From NCBI GenBank assembly GCA_041484525.1, contig JBGPHT010000085.1, forward strand, positions 1 to 32,626: DNA of 32,626 bases, written 5' to 3'. Numbering within the stretch: position 1 is the first letter of the stretch; each line of letters starts with the position of its first letter. The notes below the pieces were generated by a model. It was not told the origin of the DNA, did no database searches, and was given only the letters and a program-made list of their open reading frames with translations. Shown here piece after piece: positions 22,924-30,815 of this stretch. Both the position numbers and the translations under genes were made by a program. This DNA is from JBGPHT01 sp041484525 (lineage in GTDB: Bacteria; Acidobacteriota; Terriglobia; Bryobacterales; Bryobacteraceae).

Positions 22924-24012
22924 ATGGCCATGCGAGTGCATGCGATTGCTGGGATGATGCGCGCACTGGTCCTCGCCTTCGCGATTTCTCTCGCAGCTCA
23001 GCAGCCGCAATTCGACGCACGTTCACGCTTGGTGCTCGTCCCTGTAACAGTGACAGACGCGAAAGGCCGCTCCGTCGACGGACTGGCACCGGCTGACTTT
23101 CTCGTCTTCGATAACGGCCGCCCGCAGAAGGCCGCTGTAGATACCATCGACACAGGTGTGGCTCCCATCGCACTGGTGATTGCCGTACAGTCCTCAGGCA
23201 TTTCGGCCGCGGTCCTCGAGAAAGTGCAGAAGATCGGCGGGATGATCCAGCCGCTGATCAGCGGTGAACGTGGCTGTGCGGGTCTGGTTTCCTTCGATCG
23301 GCGCGTCACTTGGCTGCAGGAGTGCACCAACGAGTCCGGTGCACTCCGGCGTGCGTTTTACCAGCTCAAACCTGTATTGCGGCCCGGTGAGGAGAAAGAA
23401 GCGCGCATGCTCGACGCCGTGCAATCGGCCATCGAGCACCTGCGCCGGCGGCCAGGTGCGCGCCGCGTGCTGCTGCTCATTTCCGAATCGCGCGACCGCA
23501 ACAGCGAGACCACGCTCGAGTCGGTTGCCATCGCCGCGCAATCCGCGGACGTAACCGTCTACGCCGCCACTTACTCCGCCGTCAAGGCTGCGTTTACTTC
23601 GAAGGCTCCTGTCAGTCAACCCCGGCGAGCTCTGAAGCCTAAGATGCCCAATGACACGATGGGGACCGTGGATGGCGCTCCGCCATCCAAATACAACGCC
23701 AAGCATTCCCCTTCGGAGCTCCAGTTGGATGTTCTTGCCGGCATCGGCGAACTTGTGCGTCTGGGCAAGACGAACGACACCGAAGTGCTGACGAAGATTA
23801 CGGGAGGCATCTCATTTCCGTTCACCCGGCAGAAGGCGCTTGAGGAGACGATCGTGAGACTTGGTGCCGAACTGCACTCGCAATATGTGGTCAGCTTTGC
23901 GCCGGAAGCACCGGCCCTGGGCTATCACAACCTCGAGGTGCGGCTCACGCGCGGCGGCGATCTTCGCATCCGGGCGCGGCCGGGATATTGGTCGACGGAC
24001 GAATCGCGATGA
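22924..24012 (+). CDS. VWFA-related exported protein (TIGR03436 type)
   Basis: A 362-residue protein. Several starts are possible: ATG 22924, ATG 22930, or ATG 22954/22957; each leaves a signal peptide ending near SLAAQQ. After it, FDARSRLVLVPVTVTDAKGR and LAPADFLVFDNGRPQ form the Ig-like front part typical of acidobacterial VWFA-related proteins. The VWFA-like domain spans about 80-225. The metal-binding DxSxS site is not conserved (VIAVQSSGIS instead), so metal-dependent adhesion is unlikely. The end, LHSQYVVSFAPE through LRIRARPGYW, is the usual C-terminal signature. Such proteins are abundant in Acidobacteria; function is unknown. Its stop overlaps the next start (ATGA), so the two are probably translated together. 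Confidence 0.85.
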   Translation: MAMRVHAIAGMMRALVLAFAISLAAQQPQFDARSRLVLVPVTVTDAKGRSVDGLAPADFLVFDNGRPQKAAVDTIDTGVAPIALVIAVQSSGISAAVLEKVQKIGGMIQPLISGERGCAGLVSFDRRVTWLQECTNESGALRRAFYQLKPVLRPGEEKEARMLDAVQSAIEHLRRRPGARRVLLLISESRDRNSETTLESVAIAAQSADVTVYAATYSAVKAAFTSKAPVSQPRRALKPKMPNDTMGTVDGAPPSKYNAKHSPSELQLDVLAGIGELVRLGKTNDTEVLTKITGGISFPFTRQKALEETIVRLGAELHSQYVVSFAPEAPALGYHNLEVRLTRGGDLRIRARPGYWSTDESR

Positions 24013-24656
24013 TGACGTTGGTTCGCTGGGTTGCATGCTGCGCCCTGTTCCCGGCTAGCCTTTTGGGGCAGGCGTTGGATGTCATGTTTGTGCTGGAGAC
24101 ATCTCCGGGGACCGAGCAGACCATCGGGTTGATACGCCCCCGGGACCTTAAGGAGTCCGACCGCGCCGGTGTGATTGGGTTCACGAAGCCGGCCCAACTG
24201 CTTCAGCCCCTGACGGAGAGCCGCGAAGAACTTGCCACAGCCCTGCGGCGAGCCGGCACGCGCATCATGGCCGGCGTTGGACGGCCAGGCGGCTTGACGA
24301 ATTCGACCGTGGACCTCGCCGGCGCTATCCGGCAAGCGTGCAGCGAATTTGACCGAAGCGATGCTGCTGAGCGAAAGCGCGCCATACTTGTATTCTTCAC
24401 TAGCGAGGATCCCGCCTTGAGCGCGCGTCTTGATTCTCTCAAGCAGTCACTACGAGCAGCCAAGGTCCGGTTGTTCGCAGTCGTTATCCAGAGAGTCGTT
24501 GCACCAGAGTTTCCAGCACGCCCGGGCATGGATAGCTATCCGTTCCCCGCAATGACTGCCCAGTTCCTTTCTCAACTGATAATCGATTCTGGGGGGCGGA
24601 TATTCAAGCGCAACTGGGACCTAAAGGAGATCCTTACCGTAGCGCGTAAGCCATAG
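24009..24656 (+). CDS. Second VWFA-related exported protein, coupled to the first
   Basis: The ATG at 24009 overlaps the preceding stop as ATGA, giving 215 residues. The start chosen 21 bases further up would lie inside the previous gene without reason. A signal peptide (LVRWVACCALFPASLLGQ) is followed by LDVMFVLETSPGTEQTIG, where DxSxS reads ETSPGT, so the metal site is altered. DRAGVIGFTKPAQLLQPLT, then RKRAILVFFTSEDPALSARL and VRLFAVVIQRV give the alternating strand/helix order of a VWFA fold, and FLSQLIIDSGGRIF is the usual last helix and strand. It lacks the C-terminal YVVSFAP signature of its neighbour. The stop is 13 bases from the convergent glycosyltransferase gene. Confidence 0.78.
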   Translation: MMTLVRWVACCALFPASLLGQALDVMFVLETSPGTEQTIGLIRPRDLKESDRAGVIGFTKPAQLLQPLTESREELATALRRAGTRIMAGVGRPGGLTNSTVDLAGAIRQACSEFDRSDAAERKRAILVFFTSEDPALSARLDSLKQSLRAAKVRLFAVVIQRVVAPEFPARPGMDSYPFPAMTAQFLSQLIIDSGGRIFKRNWDLKEILTVARKP

Positions 24657-24669
24657 GTCCAGCCGCTGT

Positions 24670-26337
24670 CTACCGTTCCGGAATGCTTGCCGGCGGGTAA
24701 TACCACAGCACGATGCCGCGCCCGATCCGTTCCCCCGGACCCGCCAGATCCGGCCAGGCTGTCACTTCCGGATGCGTGTCCAGCAGCCGCAGACGCCTGG
24801 CCTTCCACTGCGTGAGGCTGATCGCGTTCCAACCCGGCGAAGGACTCGGCACATCCGACGCCCTCACCGGAGGAAAACCCAGTTCCTGCGCAAGCCCCTG
24901 GTCTGCGAAGGGGGTGAAGGTGACGTAGGCCGCGCCCGCTTCGCGCAATCGCCGGGCGAGTCGTTTCATGTCCTGCCCCCAGTCCAGATCGGAATCCACC
25001 AGGATCTGCTCCGGCCGGCTTCCCGCCAGCTCATTGAAATACGCAAGGTAATCTGGATGGGTCCACAGAGAACTCGCGGTCATCCAGATCAGCAGCAGGG
25101 CGAGCCCACTTCCCAGCCACTTCGGCGCCGGCCGAAGCTCCATCATCCGCCAGATCGCAAGTGCGGCGAGCAGCGAAAAGCCGACGTAGACCGGCAGGAT
25201 GTGCCGCACCCCGATATTGATCCGGCTGAAGAGGCCGACCAGCAGAATGCCGCCCGAGAATGCCAGCGGAAGCCATGCGGTCCGCGAGTTTCTCAGGACC
25301 CACACGCCGCCTGTTGCGAGCAGCAGCAGGAACGCGAGCGGCGTTTTGACTGCCAGCACCACCGGATAGAAATACCACCACCCATTGATTCCGCGCTGTC
25401 CGAGCAGGTAGGCATAGTGCCCCCCGGTATTGTGTTCCATCACCATCCGAATCCCGCCGAAGAGCTGCGGCGCGGGCAGTCCGCCGCCGTAGGAAAAGCG
25501 GTAGCCGGCCCAGACGATCGCCACTGCCGTGAAGACCGCAAGAGCCAACGAAGGGATCCGCCTCGCCGCCGCGCCCGCCAGGGAGCCTGGTGAGGGGCGC
25601 TCGGCCGCCAGATACCAGATCAGCGACAGCGCGGCGCTCGCCGGAAAAAATACTAGCGTCGAGTATTTGGAGAGGATCGCGAGCGCCGTCATCGCGCCGA
25701 ACAGAACGCCGTGCTTCGGAGTTGGCTGCTCCACCCAAATCAAAGCTGAAAGAAAGGCGGTGCCCAGGAATGCGGTCAGCGCCATATCGACGGTTGCCAA
25801 TCCGGCATGCCCCAGCACCGGCGGCAAAAAGCTGAACAGAAAAACCGCCACCACCGCCACTCCCGCGCCGTAGTAGCGCTTGCCCCACTGATATACCACC
25901 AGGCATGCGATCCAGAAGAACGGCAGAATCCCCACCCGCGCCAGCGTCAGCGTCAGGTCGTAGCGATGGCTGCCGTAGAGCATGGCGGCGCCCTCTTTGT
26001 ACTCCGAATCCATGTCGCGATAGGGCGTCCCTTTCGACCGGACGCCGAGGAGGTACGGACCGGCCGCCGCCGCCACCCGCGCCAGCGGCGGCGTCTCATC
26101 CGCGCAAACCACAGAGCCCAACCATTAGACGCCGCAGGCGATATGCAGCGGCTCATCGAACGTCTGATTGAAGACCGGGTACGTGGCGGCAATCCGCAGC
26201 GAGGCGATTGCCACCAGAACCACGGCGATGGTGCGGCTGCGGCTGGCCAGAAACGTGGTGACCGCTGCCAGCCTGCCCAAGTTACTCGATCCAGCCGCGG
26301 CGGCCGGGCGGCGCTTCTGCTGTTTGTGCTGCGCCAC
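24670..26337 (-). pseudogene. GT39-type membrane glycosyltransferase interrupted by one in-frame stop
   Basis: From a GTG at 26337 (one base after the phzF-like stop) the frame runs 70 codons to FNQTFDEPLHIACGV, meets TAA at 26125-26127, and continues in the same frame as WLGSVVCADETPPLARVAAA to 24670. The total would be about 554 residues. FDEPLH is the acidic first-loop motif that is essential in GT39/ArnT-like polyprenyl-phosphate-sugar transferases; DETPPLA is the next conserved block. At least nine hydrophobic segments follow, fitting a multi-pass membrane enzyme. Relatives have a Glu or similar codon (GAA/GAG) where TAA stands, so a single G-to-T change would explain it. The downstream part alone lacks the catalytic loop. 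Either a recent nonsense mutation or a base error. Confidence 0.85.
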
Positions 26338-26338
26338 C

Positions 26339-27133
26339 TTACGCCAGAAAGTCGGCTACCATCACGGTCACGGCCTGGCCTCCCAGCACCACGCGGTCGC
26401 CTTCGAGCCGCACCTTCACAACGCCGCCGCGCGCCGAGGCCTGGTAAGCAGTGAACTCCGGCTTGCCGAGCTGTTTCGCCCAGTATGGGCCCAGCGCGAC
26501 GTGCGCCGAGCCGGTCACCGGGTCCTCGTCGATGCCCGAACCGGGCGCGAAGAAGCGGGAGACGAAATCGAATTTCGGATCGGCCGAGCGCGCCGTCACA
26601 ATCACGCCCCGCACTTTGATTTTGCGCAGCGCGGAATGGTCGGGATCGAGGGCGCGCAGTGCCGCTTCCGATTCCACTTCCACCAGGTAGTCGAACACGT
26701 TGCGCGCCACTGCCTTGACAGCCTTCACGCCGAGCGCCGGCAGCAGCTCCGGCGGCGGATCGGAGGGCTCGGCGAGTTTCGCCGGAAAGTTCAGCTCGAT
26801 CCATTCGCCGCGCCGGTCGGCCGTCAGCAGCCCGCTGCGCGTGTGGAAGCGCGCCTGCCGGCCCTCGGGCAGATGCCCGTCCTGCCACAGGACGTGGGCG
26901 CTCGCCACCGTAGCGTGGCCGCAAAGATCCACTTCCACCGTCGGAGTCAGCCAGCGGAGATGGTAGCCGCCGTCTTGCGGGGTCAGGAAAGCTGTTTCCG
27001 CCAGATTCATTTCGCGCGCCACATCGCGCATCCACTGTTCCGGCGCGGGTTGGGGCAATACGCACACGGCCGCCGGGTTGCCCGCAAACGGCCGATCTGT
27101 GAAAGCATCCACTTGTACGATGCGAATGGCCAT
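26339..27133 (-). CDS. PhzF-family isomerase-like protein
   Basis: A 264-residue cytoplasmic protein with two similar halves forming the diaminopimelate-epimerase-like fold. It starts MAIRIVQVDAFTDRPFAGNP, the family hallmark. Glu46 in NLAETAFL matches the catalytic Glu of PhzF. VDLCGHATVASAHVL and DEDPVTGSAHVALGPYW are the two further signature blocks, one from each half. PhzF isomerises an intermediate of phenazine synthesis, but most family members lie outside phenazine clusters and their substrates are unknown; no other phz genes are in the window, so the symbol is withheld. The following GT39 gene begins one base after its stop, so they form an operon. Confidence 0.92.
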   Translation of the reverse strand: MAIRIVQVDAFTDRPFAGNPAAVCVLPQPAPEQWMRDVAREMNLAETAFLTPQDGGYHLRWLTPTVEVDLCGHATVASAHVLWQDGHLPEGRQARFHTRSGLLTADRRGEWIELNFPAKLAEPSDPPPELLPALGVKAVKAVARNVFDYLVEVESEAALRALDPDHSALRKIKVRGVIVTARSADPKFDFVSRFFAPGSGIDEDPVTGSAHVALGPYWAKQLGKPEFTAYQASARGGVVKVRLEGDRVVLGGQAVTVMVADFLA

Positions 27134-27167
27134 AATTTAGCAGGTTAGCGCACTTGAAACCTTCGCC

Positions 27168-27614
27168 ATGTTAATGGAGTCTATAAGTAGACTCATGCTG
27201 TTCCGGTTTACCAGGCTGTTCGTGGCGGTCGGATTGGTGGTGGCCATCTGGGCGCTCAGCGCGATGCGCAAATCCGACCCGCGCTCGTGGGTCCGCCCCG
27301 TGAACTCGCCGCCCGGCCCCGTGCGCATCACTCAGTTCTACGCCAGCGTGGGGACGTTGCTGGTGGGCCAGAAGGCGCTCCTCTGCTACGGTGTCGAGAA
27401 CGCCAAGAGCGTGCGCATCTCGCCGGCGCTATCGGGCGGCGTGTATCCCTCGCCCAACCATTGCCTCGAAATCGTGCCCGAGCACACCACCCACTACACC
27501 ATCCAGGCCGTGGGCTTCGACGGCAACGTGGCGATGAAATCGTTCACGCTGTCGGTGCAGGCGCCACCGGTGACACCCCAGATACTGAACTACGCGACCG
27601 TGGTCTTGCGGTAA
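27168..27614 (+). CDS. Small membrane-anchored protein with Ig-like outer domain, unknown function
   Basis: Up to 148 residues. The frame opens at ATG 27168, but ATG 27195 gives a more natural start (MLFRFTRLFVAVGLVVAIWA), a positively charged end plus one transmembrane helix. Neither has a strong ribosome site. The outer part has PPGPVRITQFYASVGTLLVG then KALLCYGVENAKSVRISP and a TTHYTIQAVGFDGN strand, an Ig-like pattern often used as a small carrier or binding domain, with two Cys that could form a disulfide. No named family recognised. It is divergent from the PhzF-like gene (34 bases) and converges with the esterase gene (11 bases). Confidence 0.65.
   Translation: MLMESISRLMLFRFTRLFVAVGLVVAIWALSAMRKSDPRSWVRPVNSPPGPVRITQFYASVGTLLVGQKALLCYGVENAKSVRISPALSGGVYPSPNHCLEIVPEHTTHYTIQAVGFDGNVAMKSFTLSVQAPPVTPQILNYATVVLR
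27177..27194. promoter_or_regulatory. Perfect 7-base inverted repeat just before an ATG
   Basis: GAGTCTA (27177-27183) and TAGACTC (27188-27194) are exact inverted copies with a 4-base spacer, and ATG at 27195 follows directly. It could be a protein-binding operator or a short RNA hairpin. If translation starts at 27168 it lies inside the coding region. A TTGAAA at 27154-27159 is a possible -35. Confidence 0.4.
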
Positions 27615-27625
27615 TTGTCTGCGCC

Positions 27626-29047
27626 TTACCGAACCTTGACGTAGCGGTCGGCGAACGTAAGGAACGTCGGCCAGTTCGGCGCCGGAGTGTGTCCGCCGCT
27701 ATGTTGTCGAAACGCGACGTCGCCGTCGATCAGCGGAGTCTCGATGGCAGGAAACTCCATCGTCCCCATGTCCTTTTTGCCGAGCAGCTTGTAAACCGGG
27801 CCGGCGCCGGCCGCCGCCAGGAACATGCCTTTGGCGTCCACCCATCCGTCACCGTTGGTCGCGCCGCCGCTGATGAACACGGGACGCGGCGCGCAGAGCG
27901 CGACCAGCTCGTGCGAATCCACCGGCAGATCGTTCCACGTTAGCGGGCCGGCGTACTTGATGAAATTCCCCGCCATCCAATGGTATTCGCCCGTCCCCGC
28001 GACGTTCTCCACCAGCTCGCCCCAATTGCGACGATGCACCTTGGCGCCGCCTTCGCCCGACGAACTGACGAACGCGACCGCGAAACGCGAGTCGTACGCC
28101 ATGGCGACGACGGTGGCCTTACCGTACCGCGAGTGCCCCTCGATGCCGACCTGCTTCGCGTCCACAGATTTGTCGGTCTCAAAATAATCCAGCGCGCGGC
28201 TGGCGCCCCAGGCCCACGCGCGCAACGCGCCCCAATCATCCAACTTGCGCGGCTGCCCCTTGTTGACCAGACCGATGATGCCTTGCGTCAACCCTTGGCC
28301 GTTGTCGGGCTGAATGCTGGTGGGCGTCAGGATGGCATAGCCCCAGCCCTTGGCCAGAACCTGCTGCTGCCAGGTGGGCCCGGCCGGAGCTGGCGGCATG
28401 GCGCGGCCGGCGGCGGCTGGTGCTCCTGCTGGCCCGCGTGCACCCCCGCGGCCGGCGCCGAAGTTGAAACCGAATTCCATCATCACCGGCACCGGACCAG
28501 TCGCGTTGGCGGGCGTGGTCTGCGTCAACTGGATATCCACGGTGATCTGCGGGTAGAAGGAATTGTCCACGTGCCCCACGAGCTGTTTCGTAACGATCGG
28601 CACTTCGCCGTTCATGCCATTGGTGGTGGCGGTCACCTCCCACTTCACCTTGGGAGTCTCCTTCGGGACGCGGCCGTAGATCTCGCGGTCGAAGTCCTCC
28701 ACGATTTCCGGGCGCCGCTGGCCCCACCACTGGGCAGCCTTCGTGATCTTCTTCTTGTTGTTCAACAGCAGCGGGTCCGGCAGCTTGGGATACGGATTCG
28801 CCTTGGCCTCATCGTAGTTGGCGTAATTGGGCGCCTCTTTGTTGCTGCCATTCGCTCCTTGCCGGAGCGAAGCAATATGCAGAAGATCCATCAGCCGCTG
28901 ATGATCTTCCTGCGCGGTGAGTTGCACCGGCGCAGGCAGAGTGGCTGCCGGCTGTGTGTCCTGCCAGGCCCTGCTTGCCGGAGCGTAGACTGTCATCGCC
29001 AGCAAGGCCAAGCCAAACGACCATCGAATCGAGCGCAATGTGGGCAC
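27626..29047 (-). CDS. Secreted glucuronoyl-esterase-like hydrolase (CE15 type)
   Basis: A 473-residue exported alpha/beta hydrolase. The GTG at 29047 follows GGAGGA at ideal spacing; the N-terminus has a signal peptide (WSFGLALLAMTVYAPASRA). The nucleophile motif GIEGHSRYGKA places Ser306 in the GxSRxGK form typical of CE15 enzymes, and His453 in SGGHTPAPNWPTF is the likely catalytic His. SSGEGGAKVHRRNWGE, then HWMAGNFIKYA are further CE15-like blocks. CE15 enzymes cut ester bonds between lignin alcohols and 4-O-methyl-glucuronate of xylan. A Gly/Ala/Pro-rich stretch at 196-224 looks like an inserted flexible loop. It is divergent from an MFS transporter of the hexuronate type, which fits uptake of the released product. 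Confidence 0.85.
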   Translation of the reverse strand: MPTLRSIRWSFGLALLAMTVYAPASRAWQDTQPAATLPAPVQLTAQEDHQRLMDLLHIASLRQGANGSNKEAPNYANYDEAKANPYPKLPDPLLLNNKKKITKAAQWWGQRRPEIVEDFDREIYGRVPKETPKVKWEVTATTNGMNGEVPIVTKQLVGHVDNSFYPQITVDIQLTQTTPANATGPVPVMMEFGFNFGAGRGGARGPAGAPAAAGRAMPPAPAGPTWQQQVLAKGWGYAILTPTSIQPDNGQGLTQGIIGLVNKGQPRKLDDWGALRAWAWGASRALDYFETDKSVDAKQVGIEGHSRYGKATVVAMAYDSRFAVAFVSSSGEGGAKVHRRNWGELVENVAGTGEYHWMAGNFIKYAGPLTWNDLPVDSHELVALCAPRPVFISGGATNGDGWVDAKGMFLAAAGAGPVYKLLGKKDMGTMEFPAIETPLIDGDVAFRQHSGGHTPAPNWPTFLTFADRYVKVR

Positions 29048-29088
29048 GGATTCCTCCTCGGGGTGGAGCGTGTTCCTGAGAATTGTTC

Positions 29089-29094
29089 ATTATA
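29089..29094 (-). promoter_or_regulatory. -10 box of the glucuronoyl-esterase-like gene
   Basis: On the minus strand TATAAT lies 41 bases before the GTG start at 29047, leaving room for a normal leader with the GGAGGA ribosome site. A -35 box at 17 bases is poor (TTCCCC). Confidence 0.45.
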
Positions 29095-29175
29095 CGAACT
29101 AAATGTGAGCGGGGGAAGGGGGCCACGGCCAATCAATACAGTCATGGCGAATCGACTAGCGCAAAAAAGGTTCTT

Positions 29176-29200
29176 GTCCAGTGCTGTTACAATTCTGGAC
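29176..29200. promoter_or_regulatory. Inverted repeat overlapping a possible -10 box of the MFS gene
   Basis: GTCCAG (29176-29181) and CTGGAC (29195-29200) are exact inverted copies separated by 13 bases. Between them TACAAT (29188-29193) could be a -10 box, which would start transcription at about 29200, just before the GTG at 29202. A repressor bound here would block the promoter. GntR- or LacI-type regulators often control uronate transporters; none is encoded in the window. Confidence 0.4.
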
Positions 29201-30548
29201 TGTGATCGAATCCTCGCCGCAAAGCAATGTGGACGCAAGTGCAACCAGACCGTCGGCGCGAATCATTTCGATCCAGCGTTGGTCTATCGCCCTCCTCGTT
29301 GCCGGCGGCGCGCTGAATTACATCGATCGAGCAACGTTGTCCGTAGCCAACAAACTCATTCAGGACGAACTCGGAATCCCGGTAGCCAAGATGGGCTTGC
29401 TGCTTTCCACCTTTCTGTGGGCCTACGCGATTGCTCAGTTGCCAGTAGGGGGCCTCATCGACCGGTTCGGCCCGCGTAGGCTCCTCGGGTTAGGACTCTT
29501 CAGTTGGTCGGTAGCACAAGCGACTGGCGGTCTGGTCAATAGTTTCGGAGTCTTCATCGCTGCGCGTTTCGCGTTGGGCGTCGGCGAAGCACCCCTGTTT
29601 CCCGGTGGAGCGCGGGTGGTGCGTGACTGGTTCGGCATTCGCCAGCGGGGGTTCGCCACCGGTCTGTTGCAGTCTGCATCTTCCCTGGGCAACTTCATCG
29701 CCGTCCCATTACTTACGTTCCTCATGCTGAGATTGAGTTGGCGCTGGATGTTCTTGATCGTCGGCGCGGCGGGGGTGGTGCTCGCGGTTGTGTGGTGGAG
29801 CATTCACCGCGATCCATCAGAGGTTCGCCTTACTAAAGACGAACTTCGCTACCTGACAGAGGGCGACGAGAATACCACCTCGAGGCCGCCGTCCTTCGCC
29901 GAATGGAAACGACTCTTCGCTCACAGAACCACGTGGGGCATGATCGCCGGCTTCTTTGGGACGATCTATACGCTTTGGATGTATACCGGTTGGTTGCCAT
30001 ACTACCTGGAGCACGAACGCCACATGAGCGTCGCGCGGGTGGGGATTGTTGCCGCAATTCCTTACTTCTTCGGCTGTGTCGGAGCGGTTCTGGGCGGCTG
30101 GCTCTGCGACTTCCTCACAAGGTGTGGATGGACGCCAATTGCTGGCCGGAAACTGCTGGTCTCATCCGCTCTATGCGGCATTTCGCTCTGTACCGTCGGA
30201 ACGGCGTTGGCGCAATCCAACGCGACCGCCCTCGCATTCATTTCGGTTTCGCTGTTCCTTATCTATATCGCGAGCAGCGCCGCATGGGCTACCGTCCCGA
30301 TAGCTGCTCCCAGCCAATACACCGCATCCTTGGGCTCCATTCAGAATTTCGGAGGCTATCTGGGCGGTGCGCTCGCCCCGACCGTGACCGGGCTGATCGT
30401 ACAACGCACTGGCGGCTTTTCGCAAGCCCTGCTATTGAGTTCTGGAATCAGCGCTCTTTCAGCGGTGGCATACCTGCTGCTTGTTCGCCAGCCGATCCAG
30501 TCTGAGAGGCCAATCTGCACCCTGACGGCCGATGGGACCTCGCCGTGA
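29181..30548 (+). CDS. MFS transporter, anion:cation symporter type (hexuronate/galactonate-like)
   Basis: A 455-residue, 12-helix major facilitator protein. ALNYIDRATLSVA (about 44-56) is the marker of the ACS subfamily that includes ExuT, GudP and DgoT, carriers of hexuronates, glucarate and galactonate; GGLIDRFGPRRLL is the conserved loop between helices 2 and 3. A cytoplasmic loop at about 210-240 (RDPSEVRLTKDELRYL) separates the halves. Two starts are possible: GTG 29181, with AAAAAAGG ten bases upstream, or GTG 29202, which would be nearly leaderless. The gene is divergent from the glucuronoyl-esterase-like gene. Substrate inferred to be a sugar acid; direct evidence is lacking. Confidence 0.88.
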   Translation: MLLQFWTVIESSPQSNVDASATRPSARIISIQRWSIALLVAGGALNYIDRATLSVANKLIQDELGIPVAKMGLLLSTFLWAYAIAQLPVGGLIDRFGPRRLLGLGLFSWSVAQATGGLVNSFGVFIAARFALGVGEAPLFPGGARVVRDWFGIRQRGFATGLLQSASSLGNFIAVPLLTFLMLRLSWRWMFLIVGAAGVVLAVVWWSIHRDPSEVRLTKDELRYLTEGDENTTSRPPSFAEWKRLFAHRTTWGMIAGFFGTIYTLWMYTGWLPYYLEHERHMSVARVGIVAAIPYFFGCVGAVLGGWLCDFLTRCGWTPIAGRKLLVSSALCGISLCTVGTALAQSNATALAFISVSLFLIYIASSAAWATVPIAAPSQYTASLGSIQNFGGYLGGALAPTVTGLIVQRTGGFSQALLLSSGISALSAVAYLLLVRQPIQSERPICTLTADGTSP

Positions 30549-30600
30549 CGGTGTTCAGCGGCTGCGTACGCGTGCTATTCCTTGACGACCATCTTCCCCG

Positions 30601-30732
30601 CTCGCTAACTCGACCGGCATAGCAACCTTCTCCAACCTGAGGATCAATCAGGCGGGAACGGACTACACCCTGGTAGTTACAGCCAGTCCGTCGCTCTCGC
30701 TCACCTCGCCCGCGTTCCATGTGACGCCGTAG
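30601..30732 (+). pseudogene. Orphan 3' end of a repeat-containing surface protein
   Basis: The frame reads PLANSTGIATFSNLRINQAG, then TDYTLVVTASPSLSLTSPAF and HVTP before TAG at 30730-30732. The GxATFxNLxIxxAGTxYTL pattern is one Ig-like repeat of large bacterial adhesins and related exported proteins. There is no start codon or further repeat upstream; the bases before it belong to the MFS 3' flank. About 40 codons of a lost gene remain. Confidence 0.5.
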
Positions 30733-30775
30733 CTCGGTTTACCTCTGGCGCGAGACGCCGGCGCGTGTCGCAGTA

Positions 30776-30815
30776 TCATGAAGCATCCGGGCTTCTCGCC
30801 GCGGGCGCTTCATGA
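30776..30815 (+). promoter_or_regulatory. Inverted repeat that could hide the start codon of the glycoside hydrolase gene
   Basis: TCATGAAGC (30776-30784) is an exact inverted copy of GCTTCATGA (30807-30815), with a 22-base loop. The right arm contains the ATG at 30812. No ribosome site is visible before this ATG, so the hairpin would matter for initiation if the mRNA starts upstream of 30776. Confidence 0.45.

Noticed and set aside
22924..24012. Loss of the VWFA metal site as a sign of decay
   Set aside because: As far as I recall, the VxVQxxxxS variant is common in acidobacterial VWFA-related proteins, so it is a family trait and not damage in this copy.
24772..27148. Several long plus-strand frames opposite the GT39 and PhzF-like genes
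   Set aside because: The minus-strand products have family motifs; the plus-strand ones are Arg/Gln/Pro-rich shadows.
27980..29479. 499-codon plus-strand frame opposite the CE15-like gene
   Set aside because: Antisense shadow; it also crosses the promoter region and the start of the MFS gene in a wrong frame.
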